A stretch of 64,000 nt of DNA from Roseibium limicola (GCF_017313085.1 NZ_JAFLNF010000002.1:558001-622000), one strand, 5' to 3'. Positions 25,066-33,940 are shown, counted from the first letter of the stretch. Made by a program: numbers and translations. The notes: generated by a model not told the origin, from the sequence alone.

Positions 25066-26490
25066 ATGTCCGAAGAACGGTCATTTTTCAACGAGATGCT
25101 GGACGAAGAGGGCAACCCTCGTGCGCCCTATGCCATGATGGCGGACTGGCTTGACTCCAAGCCGCCGAACTATCTGAAGCGTAAATCACGTGAAGCTGAA
25201 ACGATTTTTCGGCGGCTCGGCATCACATTCGCGGTGTATGGCGCTCAGAAGGCAACCGAGCGCTTGATCCCGTTTGATCCAATCCCCCGGGTGATCTCCG
25301 CCGCCGAATGGCGCCGTCTTTCCGCCGGCATCGATCAGCGTGTCCGCGCGCTCAACGCCTTCCTCCACGACATCTACCATCGCCAGGAAATCATTCGGGC
25401 GGGACGCATCCCTGCCGAATTGATCCTCCAGAACGAGGCCTTCCTGCCCGAAATGGTCGGCTTCACTCCGGCCCGCAAAGTCTATGCACACATAATCGGC
25501 ACTGATCTTGTGCGCGTCTCGGAAGATGAGTTTTACGTTCTCGAAGACAACACCCGCACCCCCTCTGGCGTCTCCTACATGCTGGAAAATCGGGAAACCA
25601 TGATGCGGCTGTTCCCGGACCTCTTCCAGAGGCACCGTGTCGCCGACGTCGAGCAATATCCTGAGCACTTGCGCGCCACGTTGGAAAGCGTCGGTCCCGA
25701 TCAGTCCAAGTCGGATCAGACAATTGTTGTGCTGACACCCGGGATCTACAACTCTGCCTATTTTGAACACGCCTTCCTTGCCGACAGCATGGGCGTGGAG
25801 CTGGTGGAAGGACGCGATCTCTTCGTCGACAATGGCCGTGTTTACATGCGTACAACGCGTGCTCCGCGTCCGGTGGACGTCATTTATCGTCGTATCGATG
25901 ACGCATTCCTCGATCCCCTCACCTTCAATCCCGACAGCTTCCTCGGCGTACCGGGTCTGTTCGATGCATATCGCGCCGGCAACGTCACGATCTGCAACGC
26001 GCCGGGCACCGGGATTGCCGATGACAAGGCAATCTACGCCTACGTCCCTGAGATCATCGAGTTCTACACAGGCCAAAAGCCGATCCTCAACAATGTCCCG
26101 ACATGGCATTGCTCGCGCTCGGATGATCTGGCCTATGTTCTCGACAACCTCCAGGACATCGTCGTCAAGGAAGTTCATGGTTCCGGCGGCTACGGCATGT
26201 TGATCGGCCCCACAGCCTCGAAGCGCGAGATCTCGGAGTTCCGAAAGATCCTGATATCCAACCCCTCCAACTACATCGCCCAGCCGACCTTGGCTCTCTC
26301 CGCCTGCCCAACCCATGTATCGTCCGGAGTTGCGCCCCGTCATGTTGACTTGCGTCCCTATGTTCTCATCGGGGATCAGGTTCGTATCACCCCCGGCGGA
26401 TTGACACGCGTGGCCCTCAAGAAGGGCTCACTGGTGGTCAATTCCAGTCAGGGCGGCGGGACAAAAGACACTTGGGTGCTGGAGGATTAA
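25066..26490 (+). CDS. Circularly permuted ATP-grasp protein (DUF404/DUF407 type)
   Basis: The 474-residue protein belongs to the circularly permuted ATP-grasp type 2 family: LRLG-like start RRLGITFAVYG, VISAAEWRRLSAGIDQRVRAL, FLHDIYHRQEIIRAG, YVLEDNTRTPSGVSYMLENR, LTPGIYNSAYFEH, VKEVHGSGGYGMLIGP and the end VNSSQGGGTKDTWVLED. Such proteins are predicted amidoligases that join amino acids or peptides using ATP. AAGGGGAGG stands six bases before the ATG at 25066. The alpha-E gene starts four bases behind the stop, so the two are translated from one transcript. Confidence 0.9.
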   Translation: MSEERSFFNEMLDEEGNPRAPYAMMADWLDSKPPNYLKRKSREAETIFRRLGITFAVYGAQKATERLIPFDPIPRVISAAEWRRLSAGIDQRVRALNAFLHDIYHRQEIIRAGRIPAELILQNEAFLPEMVGFTPARKVYAHIIGTDLVRVSEDEFYVLEDNTRTPSGVSYMLENRETMMRLFPDLFQRHRVADVEQYPEHLRATLESVGPDQSKSDQTIVVLTPGIYNSAYFEHAFLADSMGVELVEGRDLFVDNGRVYMRTTRAPRPVDVIYRRIDDAFLDPLTFNPDSFLGVPGLFDAYRAGNVTICNAPGTGIADDKAIYAYVPEIIEFYTGQKPILNNVPTWHCSRSDDLAYVLDNLQDIVVKEVHGSGGYGMLIGPTASKREISEFRKILISNPSNYIAQPTLALSACPTHVSSGVAPRHVDLRPYVLIGDQVRITPGGLTRVALKKGSLVVNSSQGGGTKDTWVLED

Positions 26491-26493
26491 GCC

Positions 26494-27444
26494 ATGCTAG
26501 GACGGACTGCAGCATCACTTTTCTGGATGTCCCGCTTTCAGGAGCGCGCGCAAAATTCCGCGAAGCTTCTGGAGGTGGCCTACCGCACCGACATGATGCC
26601 CTCGAATCGCTCGAAAGATGCCGGCGACTGGCGCTTTGCCCTGATCGCCTCCGGTTCTGAATTCGGCTATTCGGAAAAGATCGGCGAGCTCACACCGCGC
26701 GGCGTGATCAACTACATGGTCTTCGACCGGGACAACCCGTCATCGGTACGCGTGTGCCTGGAGAATGCCCGCAACAACGGGCGAGCGGTGCGCACGGGGA
26801 TCACTGCCGAACTCTGGGAAAGCCTCAACACGACGTATCTCGAGTTCTCGGATGTGAACCCGCTGTCGATCACTCAGGACAAACTCCCAGAATTCCTTTC
26901 GTGGATCAGCCAGCGCTCACACCTGTTCCGCGGAGCGCTTCTCAATACGCTGTTGCGCGACGACGGCTATTACTTTTCCCAGCTTGGCAATTTCGTGGAG
27001 CGGGCAGACAACACGGCGCGTATTCTCGATACCCAGTATTGGGTGCTGCTGCCGGACAATGACGTCATCGGTGACGGCTCTCTGGAACGCCAGCAATGGT
27101 CAGGCATTCTGCGGGCCCTGTCCGGACTGCGCAGCTATCGCTTCGCCTATCCGGATGCCAAGCTGAAAGCGACGAATATCGCGGAGTTTCTGATCCTCCG
27201 GAAGGAAATGCCCCGGTCCCTCGCCTATTGCTGCGACTGGATTGACGACACGGCCGATGACCTCGCCCAGTTCTATGGCGAACGATTGCCAAGTCTCGAT
27301 ATGGCTGCTGCCAACTGGACGGCAATGCGCGCCACCACGATAGAGGATGTCTATCGTCGCGGTCTGCACGATTTCCTGCTCGACTTCATCTCGAAGAACA
27401 ACAGCTTCGCGATGCAATTGTCAGAAGATTACAACTTCGCCTGA
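26494..27444 (+). CDS. Alpha-E domain protein (DUF403)
   Basis: The 316-residue all-helical protein shows the alpha-E signatures: LGRTAASLFWMSRFQERAQN, the conserved FFSRAD-like block YYFSQLGNFVERADNTARILDTQYW, GILRALSGLRSYRFAYP and the closing FISKNNSFAMQLSEDYNF. Alpha-E proteins nearly always occur with a permuted ATP-grasp protein and a transglutaminase; they are thought to be partner subunits or peptide-binding scaffolds. GGAGGATTAAGCC lies before the ATG, inside the preceding gene's end. Biochemical role unknown. Confidence 0.88.
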   Translation: MLGRTAASLFWMSRFQERAQNSAKLLEVAYRTDMMPSNRSKDAGDWRFALIASGSEFGYSEKIGELTPRGVINYMVFDRDNPSSVRVCLENARNNGRAVRTGITAELWESLNTTYLEFSDVNPLSITQDKLPEFLSWISQRSHLFRGALLNTLLRDDGYYFSQLGNFVERADNTARILDTQYWVLLPDNDVIGDGSLERQQWSGILRALSGLRSYRFAYPDAKLKATNIAEFLILRKEMPRSLAYCCDWIDDTADDLAQFYGERLPSLDMAAANWTAMRATTIEDVYRRGLHDFLLDFISKNNSFAMQLSEDYNFA

Positions 27445-27525
27445 GCCGAACGCGAAACGACCTGACGGCAGTCGATTTTCGGCTCTCGTCAGGGCCCAAC
27501 AAACAAAAACGCCGGATGGAAACCA

Positions 27526-28341
27526 ATGTTGCTGACTGTCAAACACACCACCTTCTACCGATATGACAGCCCGCTGGCCAACGCCATGCAGCAACTCCGT
27601 CTGACGCCCAGTGACGGGCCGACCCAGAAAGTCATCGACTGGCGAGTCGATGCCACAGGCATCGACCGGGCGACCTGCTACACGGATGCCTTCGGCAACT
27701 GGGTTCAGATGGTTTCTTCCTCCGATGTGATCGAAGAGGTCCAGATCACTGCGACTGGCACTGTCGAAACCGTCGACAAGGCCGGCGTTCTGGGAATGGA
27801 AGAAAGTACGACACCTGAGCGGGTTTTCACCCGCATAACGCCACAGACGCAATCCAACCAGGCGATCCAGCGCCTCGCGGCACAGGCTTCCGGTGAGGAT
27901 CAGGTTGCAGGCTTTCACGCCCTGATGCACGCGATCCACGACAAGGTGGAGTACAAGGTCGGCGTCACCGAGACCCACGCGACGGCAGCGTCGGCCCTGT
28001 CGGCTGGCGAAGGCGTTTGTCAGGACCACGCCCACATCTTCATCGCCTGCGCACGCTCTCTCGGCGTCCCTGCACGCTATGTTTCCGGCTACCTGCTGCT
28101 GGAAGACGATGACACCTCCGAGGCCCACCACGCTTGGGCAGAAGTGTACCTGACCGGCATTGGGTGGGTCGGTTTTGATGTTTCCAACGAAATATGTCCC
28201 ACAGACCGCTATATCCGCTTGACCACGGGCCTGGATTCGCGTTCCGCTGCTCCGATACGAGGGATCCGTTTCGGCGGACTGGAGGAAAACCTGAGGGTCG
28301 AGGTCGAGGTTGCCCAAGGCGCGAGCCAGCAGCAGCAGTAA
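27526..28341 (+). CDS. Bacterial transglutaminase-like protease/amidase
   Basis: The protein of 271 residues has the N-terminal beta domain typical of this family (LTVKHTTFYRYDSPLANAMQQLRLTP) and a transglutaminase core with the catalytic cysteine in AGEGVCQDHAHIFIACARSLG, the histidine in EAHHAWAEVYLTGIGWVGFD and the aspartate in DVSNE. Members cleave or form amide bonds. The gene follows alpha-E after 81 bases and precedes Anbu. The C-terminus is short and glutamine-rich (SQQQQ). Together with the ATP-grasp protein it suggests making and trimming of a peptide-like product. Confidence 0.88.
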   Translation: MLLTVKHTTFYRYDSPLANAMQQLRLTPSDGPTQKVIDWRVDATGIDRATCYTDAFGNWVQMVSSSDVIEEVQITATGTVETVDKAGVLGMEESTTPERVFTRITPQTQSNQAIQRLAAQASGEDQVAGFHALMHAIHDKVEYKVGVTETHATAASALSAGEGVCQDHAHIFIACARSLGVPARYVSGYLLLEDDDTSEAHHAWAEVYLTGIGWVGFDVSNEICPTDRYIRLTTGLDSRSAAPIRGIRFGGLEENLRVEVEVAQGASQQQQ

Positions 28342-28384
28342 ATCGCTCCTCAGCAGCCAAATTTCCAGTCGCAACCGTTAAAGT

Positions 28385-28416
28385 GATTGCCAGGTTTTCT
28401 GTATATCGTGGCAATC
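28385..28416. repeat. Inverted repeat in the transglutaminase-Anbu gap
   Basis: GATTGCCA and TGGCAATC pair over a 16-base spacer in the 218-bp gap before anbu. There is no T-run, so it is more likely an operator or RNA-processing hairpin than a terminator; it could set anbu apart from the genes before it. Confidence 0.35.
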
Positions 28417-28559
28417 TACATGTAACGCATTCCCGCTATGATATGTCCTGGTAAAACAGGTACCGTTGGCATTCTCGCACGTCGCTGATCCGGATTTCCC
28501 GGCCAGCCGGTTGCGAGGCAGGAAAGCGCCGCTGTCCGGCGATCGATGGAACACAGACA

Positions 28560-29291
28560 ATGACCTATTGCGTTGGCCTCAAACTGGACCGCGGGCTTGT
28601 TTTGGCTGCCGACACCCGAACGAATGCCGGACTGGACAATATTGCAACTTTCAAGAAGCTGCATGTCTGGGAAAAGGCAGAAGATCGGATGATCACGCTG
28701 CTGTCAGCCGGCAATCTCGCCGTGACTCAGGCGGTTGTTTCATTGCTGAGCGAGCACATCAACTCCGCCCCTGAAGGGCGTCCGACGTTGATGAGCGTCG
28801 ACACCATGTTCCAGGCCGCCCGCCTGATCGGCAGCGCCGTACGGGAAGTCCAGGCCATCGACGGCGAGTCCTTGAACGCTTCGGCGGAAAACTTCTTCGT
28901 CACCTTCATTCTGGGGGGCCAGATCAAGGGCGAAGAGCCACGGCTTTTCCAGATCTATTCCGCCGGCAACTTCATCGAAGTCGGCAACGACACCCCTTAC
29001 GTCCAGATTGGCGAGCACAAATACGGCAAGCCGATCCTCGACCGGGTGGCGCAATCCGACATGCGCCTTGGTGAAGGCGCCAAGATGGTCCTCCTGTCGT
29101 TCGACAGCACCCTGCGTTCCAACCTCTCCGTTGGCATGCCGATCGATCTGCTCGTCTACAACAAGGACAGCTTCAGCTCCGAGCGCCAGGTCCGCATCGA
29201 GCAGGATGACCCCTATTTCCAGAAAATGTCTCAGACCTGGTCCAACAGCTTGCGCGATGCCTTTACGGATGTGGAACCATTCGACATCTGA
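28560..29291 (+). CDS. Anbu proteasome-type peptidase
   Basis: The 243-residue Ntn-fold protein begins MTYCVGLKLDRGLVLAADTR, so loss of Met would leave Thr as the N-terminal nucleophile without a propeptide, as in Anbu (COG3484). Other marks are the aspartate in AADTRTNAG, the lysine in TFKKLHVWEK, LLSAGNLAVTQAVVSLL and VAQSDMRLGEGAKMVLLSFDS. Anbu is a bacterial relative of HslV and proteasome beta subunits that forms ring or spiral assemblies; its substrate is unknown. It shares this cluster with the ATP-grasp, alpha-E and transglutaminase genes, the usual company of Anbu. No unfoldase ATPase is nearby. Confidence 0.92.
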   Translation: MTYCVGLKLDRGLVLAADTRTNAGLDNIATFKKLHVWEKAEDRMITLLSAGNLAVTQAVVSLLSEHINSAPEGRPTLMSVDTMFQAARLIGSAVREVQAIDGESLNASAENFFVTFILGGQIKGEEPRLFQIYSAGNFIEVGNDTPYVQIGEHKYGKPILDRVAQSDMRLGEGAKMVLLSFDSTLRSNLSVGMPIDLLVYNKDSFSSERQVRIEQDDPYFQKMSQTWSNSLRDAFTDVEPFDI

Positions 29292-29348
29292 GTGCAGTTG
29301 GCGTCTTGTCAGAAAACTGTGACGGCTGACGATTAGAAACGCAGGACC

Positions 29349-30818
29349 ATGAGCCTGCCGGAAAGATCCACGATGAGTTCTGCGTCTTCTTCAGCCGCCC
29401 CTGCCGACAGTCAGGGACCGGTTCCCCTTGCCTGGCACCGTGAACCCGACAATGAGCCGCTCGCCGAAAATGAAGCTGTTCTGCGCGCCATCCGGCAAAT
29501 GGTGAAGGAAGGTCAGCATCGCTCCGAACTCGTCGAGCTGCTCAAGCTCTGGGATCCGATCGACGTCATGCAGATGCTGGTTCGGCTGCGCCTGAAGCAA
29601 GCGCGCAAGTTGTTCCAATGGCTGCCGGCCAACCCTTCCATCAAGGTGATTGCCGCCCTGCGCCCGGAATTCCGCTCGCTGTTGATGGAAGAATCCACGC
29701 TGGAGCAATTTCGCGACATTCTCGCCGCCCTCGATCCCGAAGACGCGACCGAGATGCTCAACGGCTTTCCCGACGATATCGCCGAAGAACTGGCGCAGCG
29801 CCTGCCCGACATCGAAGACATCGCCTACCGCGCTGCTTTTGCCGATGATAGCGCCGGTCGGATCATGGCGCGAAAGTTCGTCGCCTTGCCGCAGAGCTGC
29901 ACCGTGGATGACGCTGTCGCCCAGATCCGGGCCGAGGCCGAGCGCATCCGCAAGGTCTTCACCCTCTATGTGCTCGACGACGAAGGACGCCTTGTCGGCT
30001 CCGTCGAACTGGGCCGACTGCTGTTGGCACCTGAAGGGGCGACACTCCAGAACGTCATGAGCAGCGACTTCATTGCTGTCACACCGGAAACCGATCAGGA
30101 AGACGTGCTGCGTCTCGCCCGCAAGCGGGACATGCGCACCGTGCCGGTGATGGACGCAGCAGGTCACCTCGTCGGCCGCGTAACACCAAAACAGCTGACG
30201 CGGATCGCCGCCGAGGAGGCCAGCGAAGATCTGCTTTTGATGAGCGGTGTGTCCGGCGAATCGAAAACCAATGATTCAGTCTGGCGGATCGTGAGAGGTC
30301 GCCTGCCCTGGCTGCTGGCCGGACTGATCGGTGCAACTGTGGCTGCCAGCGTCGTCGGTTCCTTCGAAGATCAGCTGGCGCGGGCAGCCATTCTGGCGGC
30401 CTTCATCCCCGTCACCATGTCGATGGCGGGCAATGCAGGGCTTCAAGCCTCCGCCGTCGCGGTTCAGGGCATTGCCAGCGGCACACTCTGGTCAGGCGAC
30501 ATCGGCTTCCGGCTGTTGCGGGAACTAGGCGCTGCGTTGATCAACGGCCTGATTGCAGCCGTGATCCTGGCATGTCTGACGATTGCCGCCTCTCTCGTCA
30601 TTCCGATCCACGCGCCCTACAATCTTGCGCTGGCGACTTCCATGTCGCTGCTCTGCGTCACGACAATTGCTGCCATGGTCGGCGCGACCATTCCAATCGC
30701 GCTCGACAAGCTGGGGGTTGATCCCGCCATGGCCACAGGCGTCTTCATCACCTCGTCAAACGACGTGCTTGGCGTTCTGGTGTTTTTCGGGATGGCGACA
30801 GCGTTTTATCTCGGCTGA
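29349..30818 (+). CDS. Second MgtE-family transporter, diverged pore
   Basis: The protein of 489 residues repeats the MgtE plan: helical N-domain (VIAALRPEFRSLLMEE and LDPEDATEMLNGFPDDIAEEL), two CBS domains (about 170-290) and five membrane helices. The pore motif reads PVTMSMAGNAGLQASAVAVQG, so G, T and R of the first MgtE's GGNAGTQ...VRG are replaced by A, L and Q; the aspartate near the last helix is kept (SSNDVLGVLVFF). Metal preference may thus differ. It begins 57 bases behind anbu. An ATG at 29373 with GGAAAG upstream is an alternative start. Confidence 0.85.
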   Translation: MSLPERSTMSSASSSAAPADSQGPVPLAWHREPDNEPLAENEAVLRAIRQMVKEGQHRSELVELLKLWDPIDVMQMLVRLRLKQARKLFQWLPANPSIKVIAALRPEFRSLLMEESTLEQFRDILAALDPEDATEMLNGFPDDIAEELAQRLPDIEDIAYRAAFADDSAGRIMARKFVALPQSCTVDDAVAQIRAEAERIRKVFTLYVLDDEGRLVGSVELGRLLLAPEGATLQNVMSSDFIAVTPETDQEDVLRLARKRDMRTVPVMDAAGHLVGRVTPKQLTRIAAEEASEDLLLMSGVSGESKTNDSVWRIVRGRLPWLLAGLIGATVAASVVGSFEDQLARAAILAAFIPVTMSMAGNAGLQASAVAVQGIASGTLWSGDIGFRLLRELGAALINGLIAAVILACLTIAASLVIPIHAPYNLALATSMSLLCVTTIAAMVGATIPIALDKLGVDPAMATGVFITSSNDVLGVLVFFGMATAFYLG

Positions 30819-30822
30819 CGGA

Positions 30823-31584
30823 TCAGGCCGTCAGCACCAGGATTGCAGCGTCGAATTCGGATTTCTTGTAGGCCCGCAATTCAGCGGCATCGGCATCCTG
30901 TCCCCAAAGCTCGATGTTGAAATCTTCATCTACATGAGCCGCTTTCCAAGCCTGATCCGGTTGCAGTTGACCTTCTGCAACGGCCAGCGCCAATAGCGCA
31001 GAACCGGTCAGAGTGACCGCCGTATGGAAGGCCGCCAGCTGGATCGGGGTAAACTTGTCCAGACAGGCACGATAGGCACGTAGCAAGTCCTGCGGCTGTT
31101 CCCGGTGGATCAGACCGGCGACAAGCGTGAACTTGCCACCCAGCAGGTCTTCCGCCCAGGCAACGACCGGGTCCCACTCGGCCATTTGGCGATCAACCAG
31201 CTTTTGCGGCGTGTCGGCGCGGTAGCACACCAGATCCGTGCCGCAATATTTGGCTGCATCATCCGCGACTTCTGCAAACCGGGGCGTCACTGCATCCAGA
31301 GCCGAATTGACAATACGTGTCAGCGGCATCTTGCCCGGATCGATCACCTTGACCTGCGCATGCCATTCTGCGGCGAGCGCCTTGGCGAGGCTTTCCTGGG
31401 CAAGCACCAGCGGAACACGACCCGGCGTTTTAACCGCGCGGCCATCCAGATGAATGGCAAAGCCGCCCTCAACAGACGCATAGGTTGCCTCCTTGTAGAA
31501 GCGCTTCGGCAACTCCCGCTTGGAAAGTTTGCGCGCCAGATCCTCGGGGGTGGTCTTGTCAAAAGGTGTCAGTTCATCCCGCAT
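30823..31584 (-). CDS. ATP12-family F1-ATPase assembly chaperone
   Basis: The 253-residue protein shows the ATP12 pattern: RFYKEATYASVEGGFAIHLDGR followed by VKTPGRVPLVLA, LAAEWHAQVKVIDPGKMPLTRI, the conserved tract YCGTDLVCYRA, and the closing DEDFNIELWGQDADAAELRAYK. In mitochondria Atp12 holds the F1 alpha subunit for assembly; homologues are mainly in alphaproteobacteria. The ATG overlaps the stop of the preceding HAD gene by one base, so translation is coupled. It converges with mgtE, ending four bases from it. Confidence 0.92.
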   Translation of the reverse strand: MRDELTPFDKTTPEDLARKLSKRELPKRFYKEATYASVEGGFAIHLDGRAVKTPGRVPLVLAQESLAKALAAEWHAQVKVIDPGKMPLTRIVNSALDAVTPRFAEVADDAAKYCGTDLVCYRADTPQKLVDRQMAEWDPVVAWAEDLLGGKFTLVAGLIHREQPQDLLRAYRACLDKFTPIQLAAFHTAVTLTGSALLALAVAEGQLQPDQAWKAAHVDEDFNIELWGQDADAAELRAYKKSEFDAAILVLTA

Positions 31585-32273
31585 CAGGCAGGTTCCTTGT
31601 CGAAGTCGAGAAGGCGATTCAGGCCTTCATAAAGGTCATTGAAGTGGCCGGCCACCCAGTCGGCACCTGCAGCCTCCAGCCGCTCGCGGCTGTGATATCC
31701 CCAGGTCACACCAAGCGCATGCACGCCCGCGGATTTGGCCATCTCCATATCGAAACTTGTGTCGCCGATCATTACCGTCGCTTTCGCAGAGGATCCGGTT
31801 TCGGCCATCGCCCGCAGCACCATATCCGGATGCGGCTTGGACGGCGATGTGTCTGCCGTTTGCACCGTGACGAAAAGATCATGCATCTCGTGCACCTTCA
31901 CCATGTGATCCACCCCGCGCCGCGCCTTGCCGGTCGCGACGCCAAGCAGCACATCGTCACGTGCCTTCAGGCGATCCAGAAGCTCGCGTGCTCCGGGATA
32001 GAGCGGGTCGAAATCCAGGCCTTCTTTTCTACGGGCCACTTTTGACGCCCGATAGGCATTCGACATCAGCTCTACATGGTGAGCATTTTCCGGACCCACC
32101 AGCGTCAGGAAGGCGCGCTCCAGCGACAATCCGACAATCGACAGGGCTTCCGAGCGGGTCGGCATCGGCAAGTCAGCGGCCTGAAACCCCACCTGAAGCC
32201 CATGCAGGATCGTGTCCTGACTGTCGACCAACGTGCCATCGCAATCGAAAATAACCAGATAGGGAGCGCTCAA
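31584..32273 (-). CDS. HAD-family phosphatase (Gph-like), upstream of ATP12
   Basis: The 229-residue protein shows HAD motifs IFDCDGTLVDSQ (nucleophile at about residue 9), GVATGKARRGVD, SKPHPDMVLRA and MIGDTSFDMEMAKSAG, with a helical cap between. The class includes phosphoglycolate phosphatase; the exact substrate is not readable. The start is a TTG with GAGAGG five bases upstream. Pairing of this HAD gene with ATP12 on one transcript is seen in related bacteria as I recall, but any functional link is unknown. Confidence 0.83.
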   Translation of the reverse strand: MSAPYLVIFDCDGTLVDSQDTILHGLQVGFQAADLPMPTRSEALSIVGLSLERAFLTLVGPENAHHVELMSNAYRASKVARRKEGLDFDPLYPGARELLDRLKARDDVLLGVATGKARRGVDHMVKVHEMHDLFVTVQTADTSPSKPHPDMVLRAMAETGSSAKATVMIGDTSFDMEMAKSAGVHALGVTWGYHSRERLEAAGADWVAGHFNDLYEGLNRLLDFDKEPA

Positions 32274-32460
32274 CGGGGCCTCTCAAAGGTTCGGGAGTTC
32301 AAGCCCCCGCATGTGCCGCCTTTTTGCCGAGCGGTCAAGACCGACAAACCCGGCAAGCCACTCCGGAGCTGGCGGGCGGCCTCATGCAATCTCTGCACTC
32401 GACAAGCCTGTCAGGACTATCTATTCAAGCGTGACCTGTTGCCCCTTGCCGGAGACCGAT

Positions 32461-32625
32461 TTGTCCAAGGCCATCCTGCTTATATTGCTCGCCCTCTCAG
32501 CCATTCAGCTGATCAGACCTCTGGGCTGGCCTGGCCTTAAAAAGCGATCCGACTTCTGGAAGCTTGCCCTTGGCGGCCTGATCTTACTGGTCTTTTCCAT
32601 CAGCCTGATTGCTCTGTTCGACTAA
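32461..32625 (+). CDS. Small two-helix membrane protein
   Basis: A 54-residue frame beginning at a TTG with GGAG seven bases upstream encodes two hydrophobic segments (ILLILLALSAIQLIRPLGW and ALGGLILLVFSISLIALF) joined by GLKKRSDFW. The layout, with the RPLG-turn-DFWK linker, recurs in small uncharacterised membrane proteins of rhizobia. A terminator follows directly after the stop. Function unknown. Confidence 0.6.
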   Translation: MSKAILLILLALSAIQLIRPLGWPGLKKRSDFWKLALGGLILLVFSISLIALFD

Positions 32626-32656
32626 AGGCCGGTTTCCGACGCACAGTCAGACACAG

Positions 32657-32694
32657 AAAAGCAGCGCCAACGAAGGCCCTGCTTTTCTTTTTTA
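32657..32694 (+). terminator. Terminator after the small membrane protein
   Basis: AAAAGCAGCGCC and GGCCCTGCTTTT form a stem with one mismatch and an AACGAA loop, followed by CTTTTTTTA. It ends the short plus-strand transcript; the opposite gene at 32722 ends nearby. Confidence 0.75.
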
Positions 32695-32721
32695 TCGCAC
32701 TCGGCATTTCAGAAGCGCAAA

Positions 32722-33747
32722 TCAACGCTTGCGGGGCGGACCTTCGTCCTGCGGATCGTCGTTTTCCGGATCATAGTCCGACGCATTAAAGCCGAGCAGG
32801 TTCCAGGTCTGCTGCATGTGCGGCGGCAGCGGCGCTGAAACATCGATGACGCCATGGCCTGACGGGTGCGGAATGACAATCCGCCGCGCCAGCAAATGCA
32901 GACGGTTCTGGATGCCGCCTGGCAACTCCCAGTTCTCAATGTTGAAATACTTGTCGTCGCCGATGATCGGATGACCGATATGAGCAGTGTGCGCGCGCAG
33001 CTGGTGCGTACGGCCGGTCACCGGCTTCAGCGTTACCCAGGACAGCTTCTGGGCCGACTGCTCAAACACATTGTAGAGCGACACGGCATGCTGAGCATCA
33101 TCGCCGCCCTGACGCACGACCTGCATCGCCTCCAGCTCTTCCGAACGTGCCAGGAAGGTCGAAATACGGCCCTGACGCGGCTTCGGCACGCCGGCAACCA
33201 TGGCCCAGTAGACCTTCTGGGTGTTGCGATGGCGGAAGGCCTTGGTCAGCTCCTGGGCCGCCTTGCGGGTCCGTGCCACAAGAATGATCCCGGAGGTTTC
33301 GCGGTCAAGCCGATGCACGAGGCGCGGCTTGTCACCCTTCTGGTCGGTGAAGGCTTCCAGCATGCCATCCAGATGACGCTTGAGACCCGAACCGCCCTGC
33401 ACCGCCAGCCCGGCCGGCTTGTTGAGCACCATCACGTGAGCGTCTTCAAACAGCATCATTTCCTCGATGGCCTGACGGTCATCGTCGATCAGCTTGGTCG
33501 AGCGTGGTTTGGCATTGCGCTGGTCATTGGCCTGCAATTCGACGCCCAAAGGCGGAATACGCACAACTTGACCCTTGGCAACGCGGGTGCTGCTTTCCGC
33601 CCGTTTGCCGTCGAGGCGCACCTGACCGGTGCGCAGCAGCTTCTGCAGCCGGCCAAAGCCAAGCCCCGGGTAGTGAGCCTTGAACCAACGGTCGAGGCGC
33701 ATGCCCGCTTCGTCGGCGGTCACTGTCTTTTGTTCAATTGCGGACAT
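32722..33747 (-). CDS. RluC/RluD-family 23S rRNA pseudouridine synthase
   Basis: The protein of 341 residues starts with an S4 domain (about 15-75: MRLDRWFKAHYPGLGFGRLQKLL), then the synthase core with VLNKPAGLAVQGGSG, the catalytic aspartate in RLVHRLDRETSGIILVA, and LKPVTGRTHQLRAHTAHIGHPIIGD. It turns uridine into pseudouridine in rRNA; the pattern resembles RluC. The end is an acidic, proline-rich tail. The start at 33747 is chosen because the conserved N-terminus begins there. It follows crcB on the same strand. Confidence 0.88.
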   Translation of the reverse strand: MSAIEQKTVTADEAGMRLDRWFKAHYPGLGFGRLQKLLRTGQVRLDGKRAESSTRVAKGQVVRIPPLGVELQANDQRNAKPRSTKLIDDDRQAIEEMMLFEDAHVMVLNKPAGLAVQGGSGLKRHLDGMLEAFTDQKGDKPRLVHRLDRETSGIILVARTRKAAQELTKAFRHRNTQKVYWAMVAGVPKPRQGRISTFLARSEELEAMQVVRQGGDDAQHAVSLYNVFEQSAQKLSWVTLKPVTGRTHQLRAHTAHIGHPIIGDDKYFNIENWELPGGIQNRLHLLARRIVIPHPSGHGVIDVSAPLPPHMQQTWNLLGFNASDYDPENDDPQDEGPPRKR

Positions 33748-33940
33748 ATCTGTTTCTTTGCACAAGGCACCGCGCGGCTGTGGAGCGCGCAGGCAGGCGG
33801 AGCATCTGGCTGCCACCGTGAAAATTCGTGGCCCCGCGTATAGGCTTTATACGGCGAATTTGAAAGCCCCCCGCCCTCAAATCGCAAAGAATAAAGCCAA
33901 CTCGCCTCAAGACCGTCCGACCCGCTCCCGCAGCGGCATC

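Noticed and set aside
25186-26343. 385-codon minus-strand frame opposite the ATP-grasp gene
   Set aside because: The plus-strand protein has full family motifs; the mirror frame has none.
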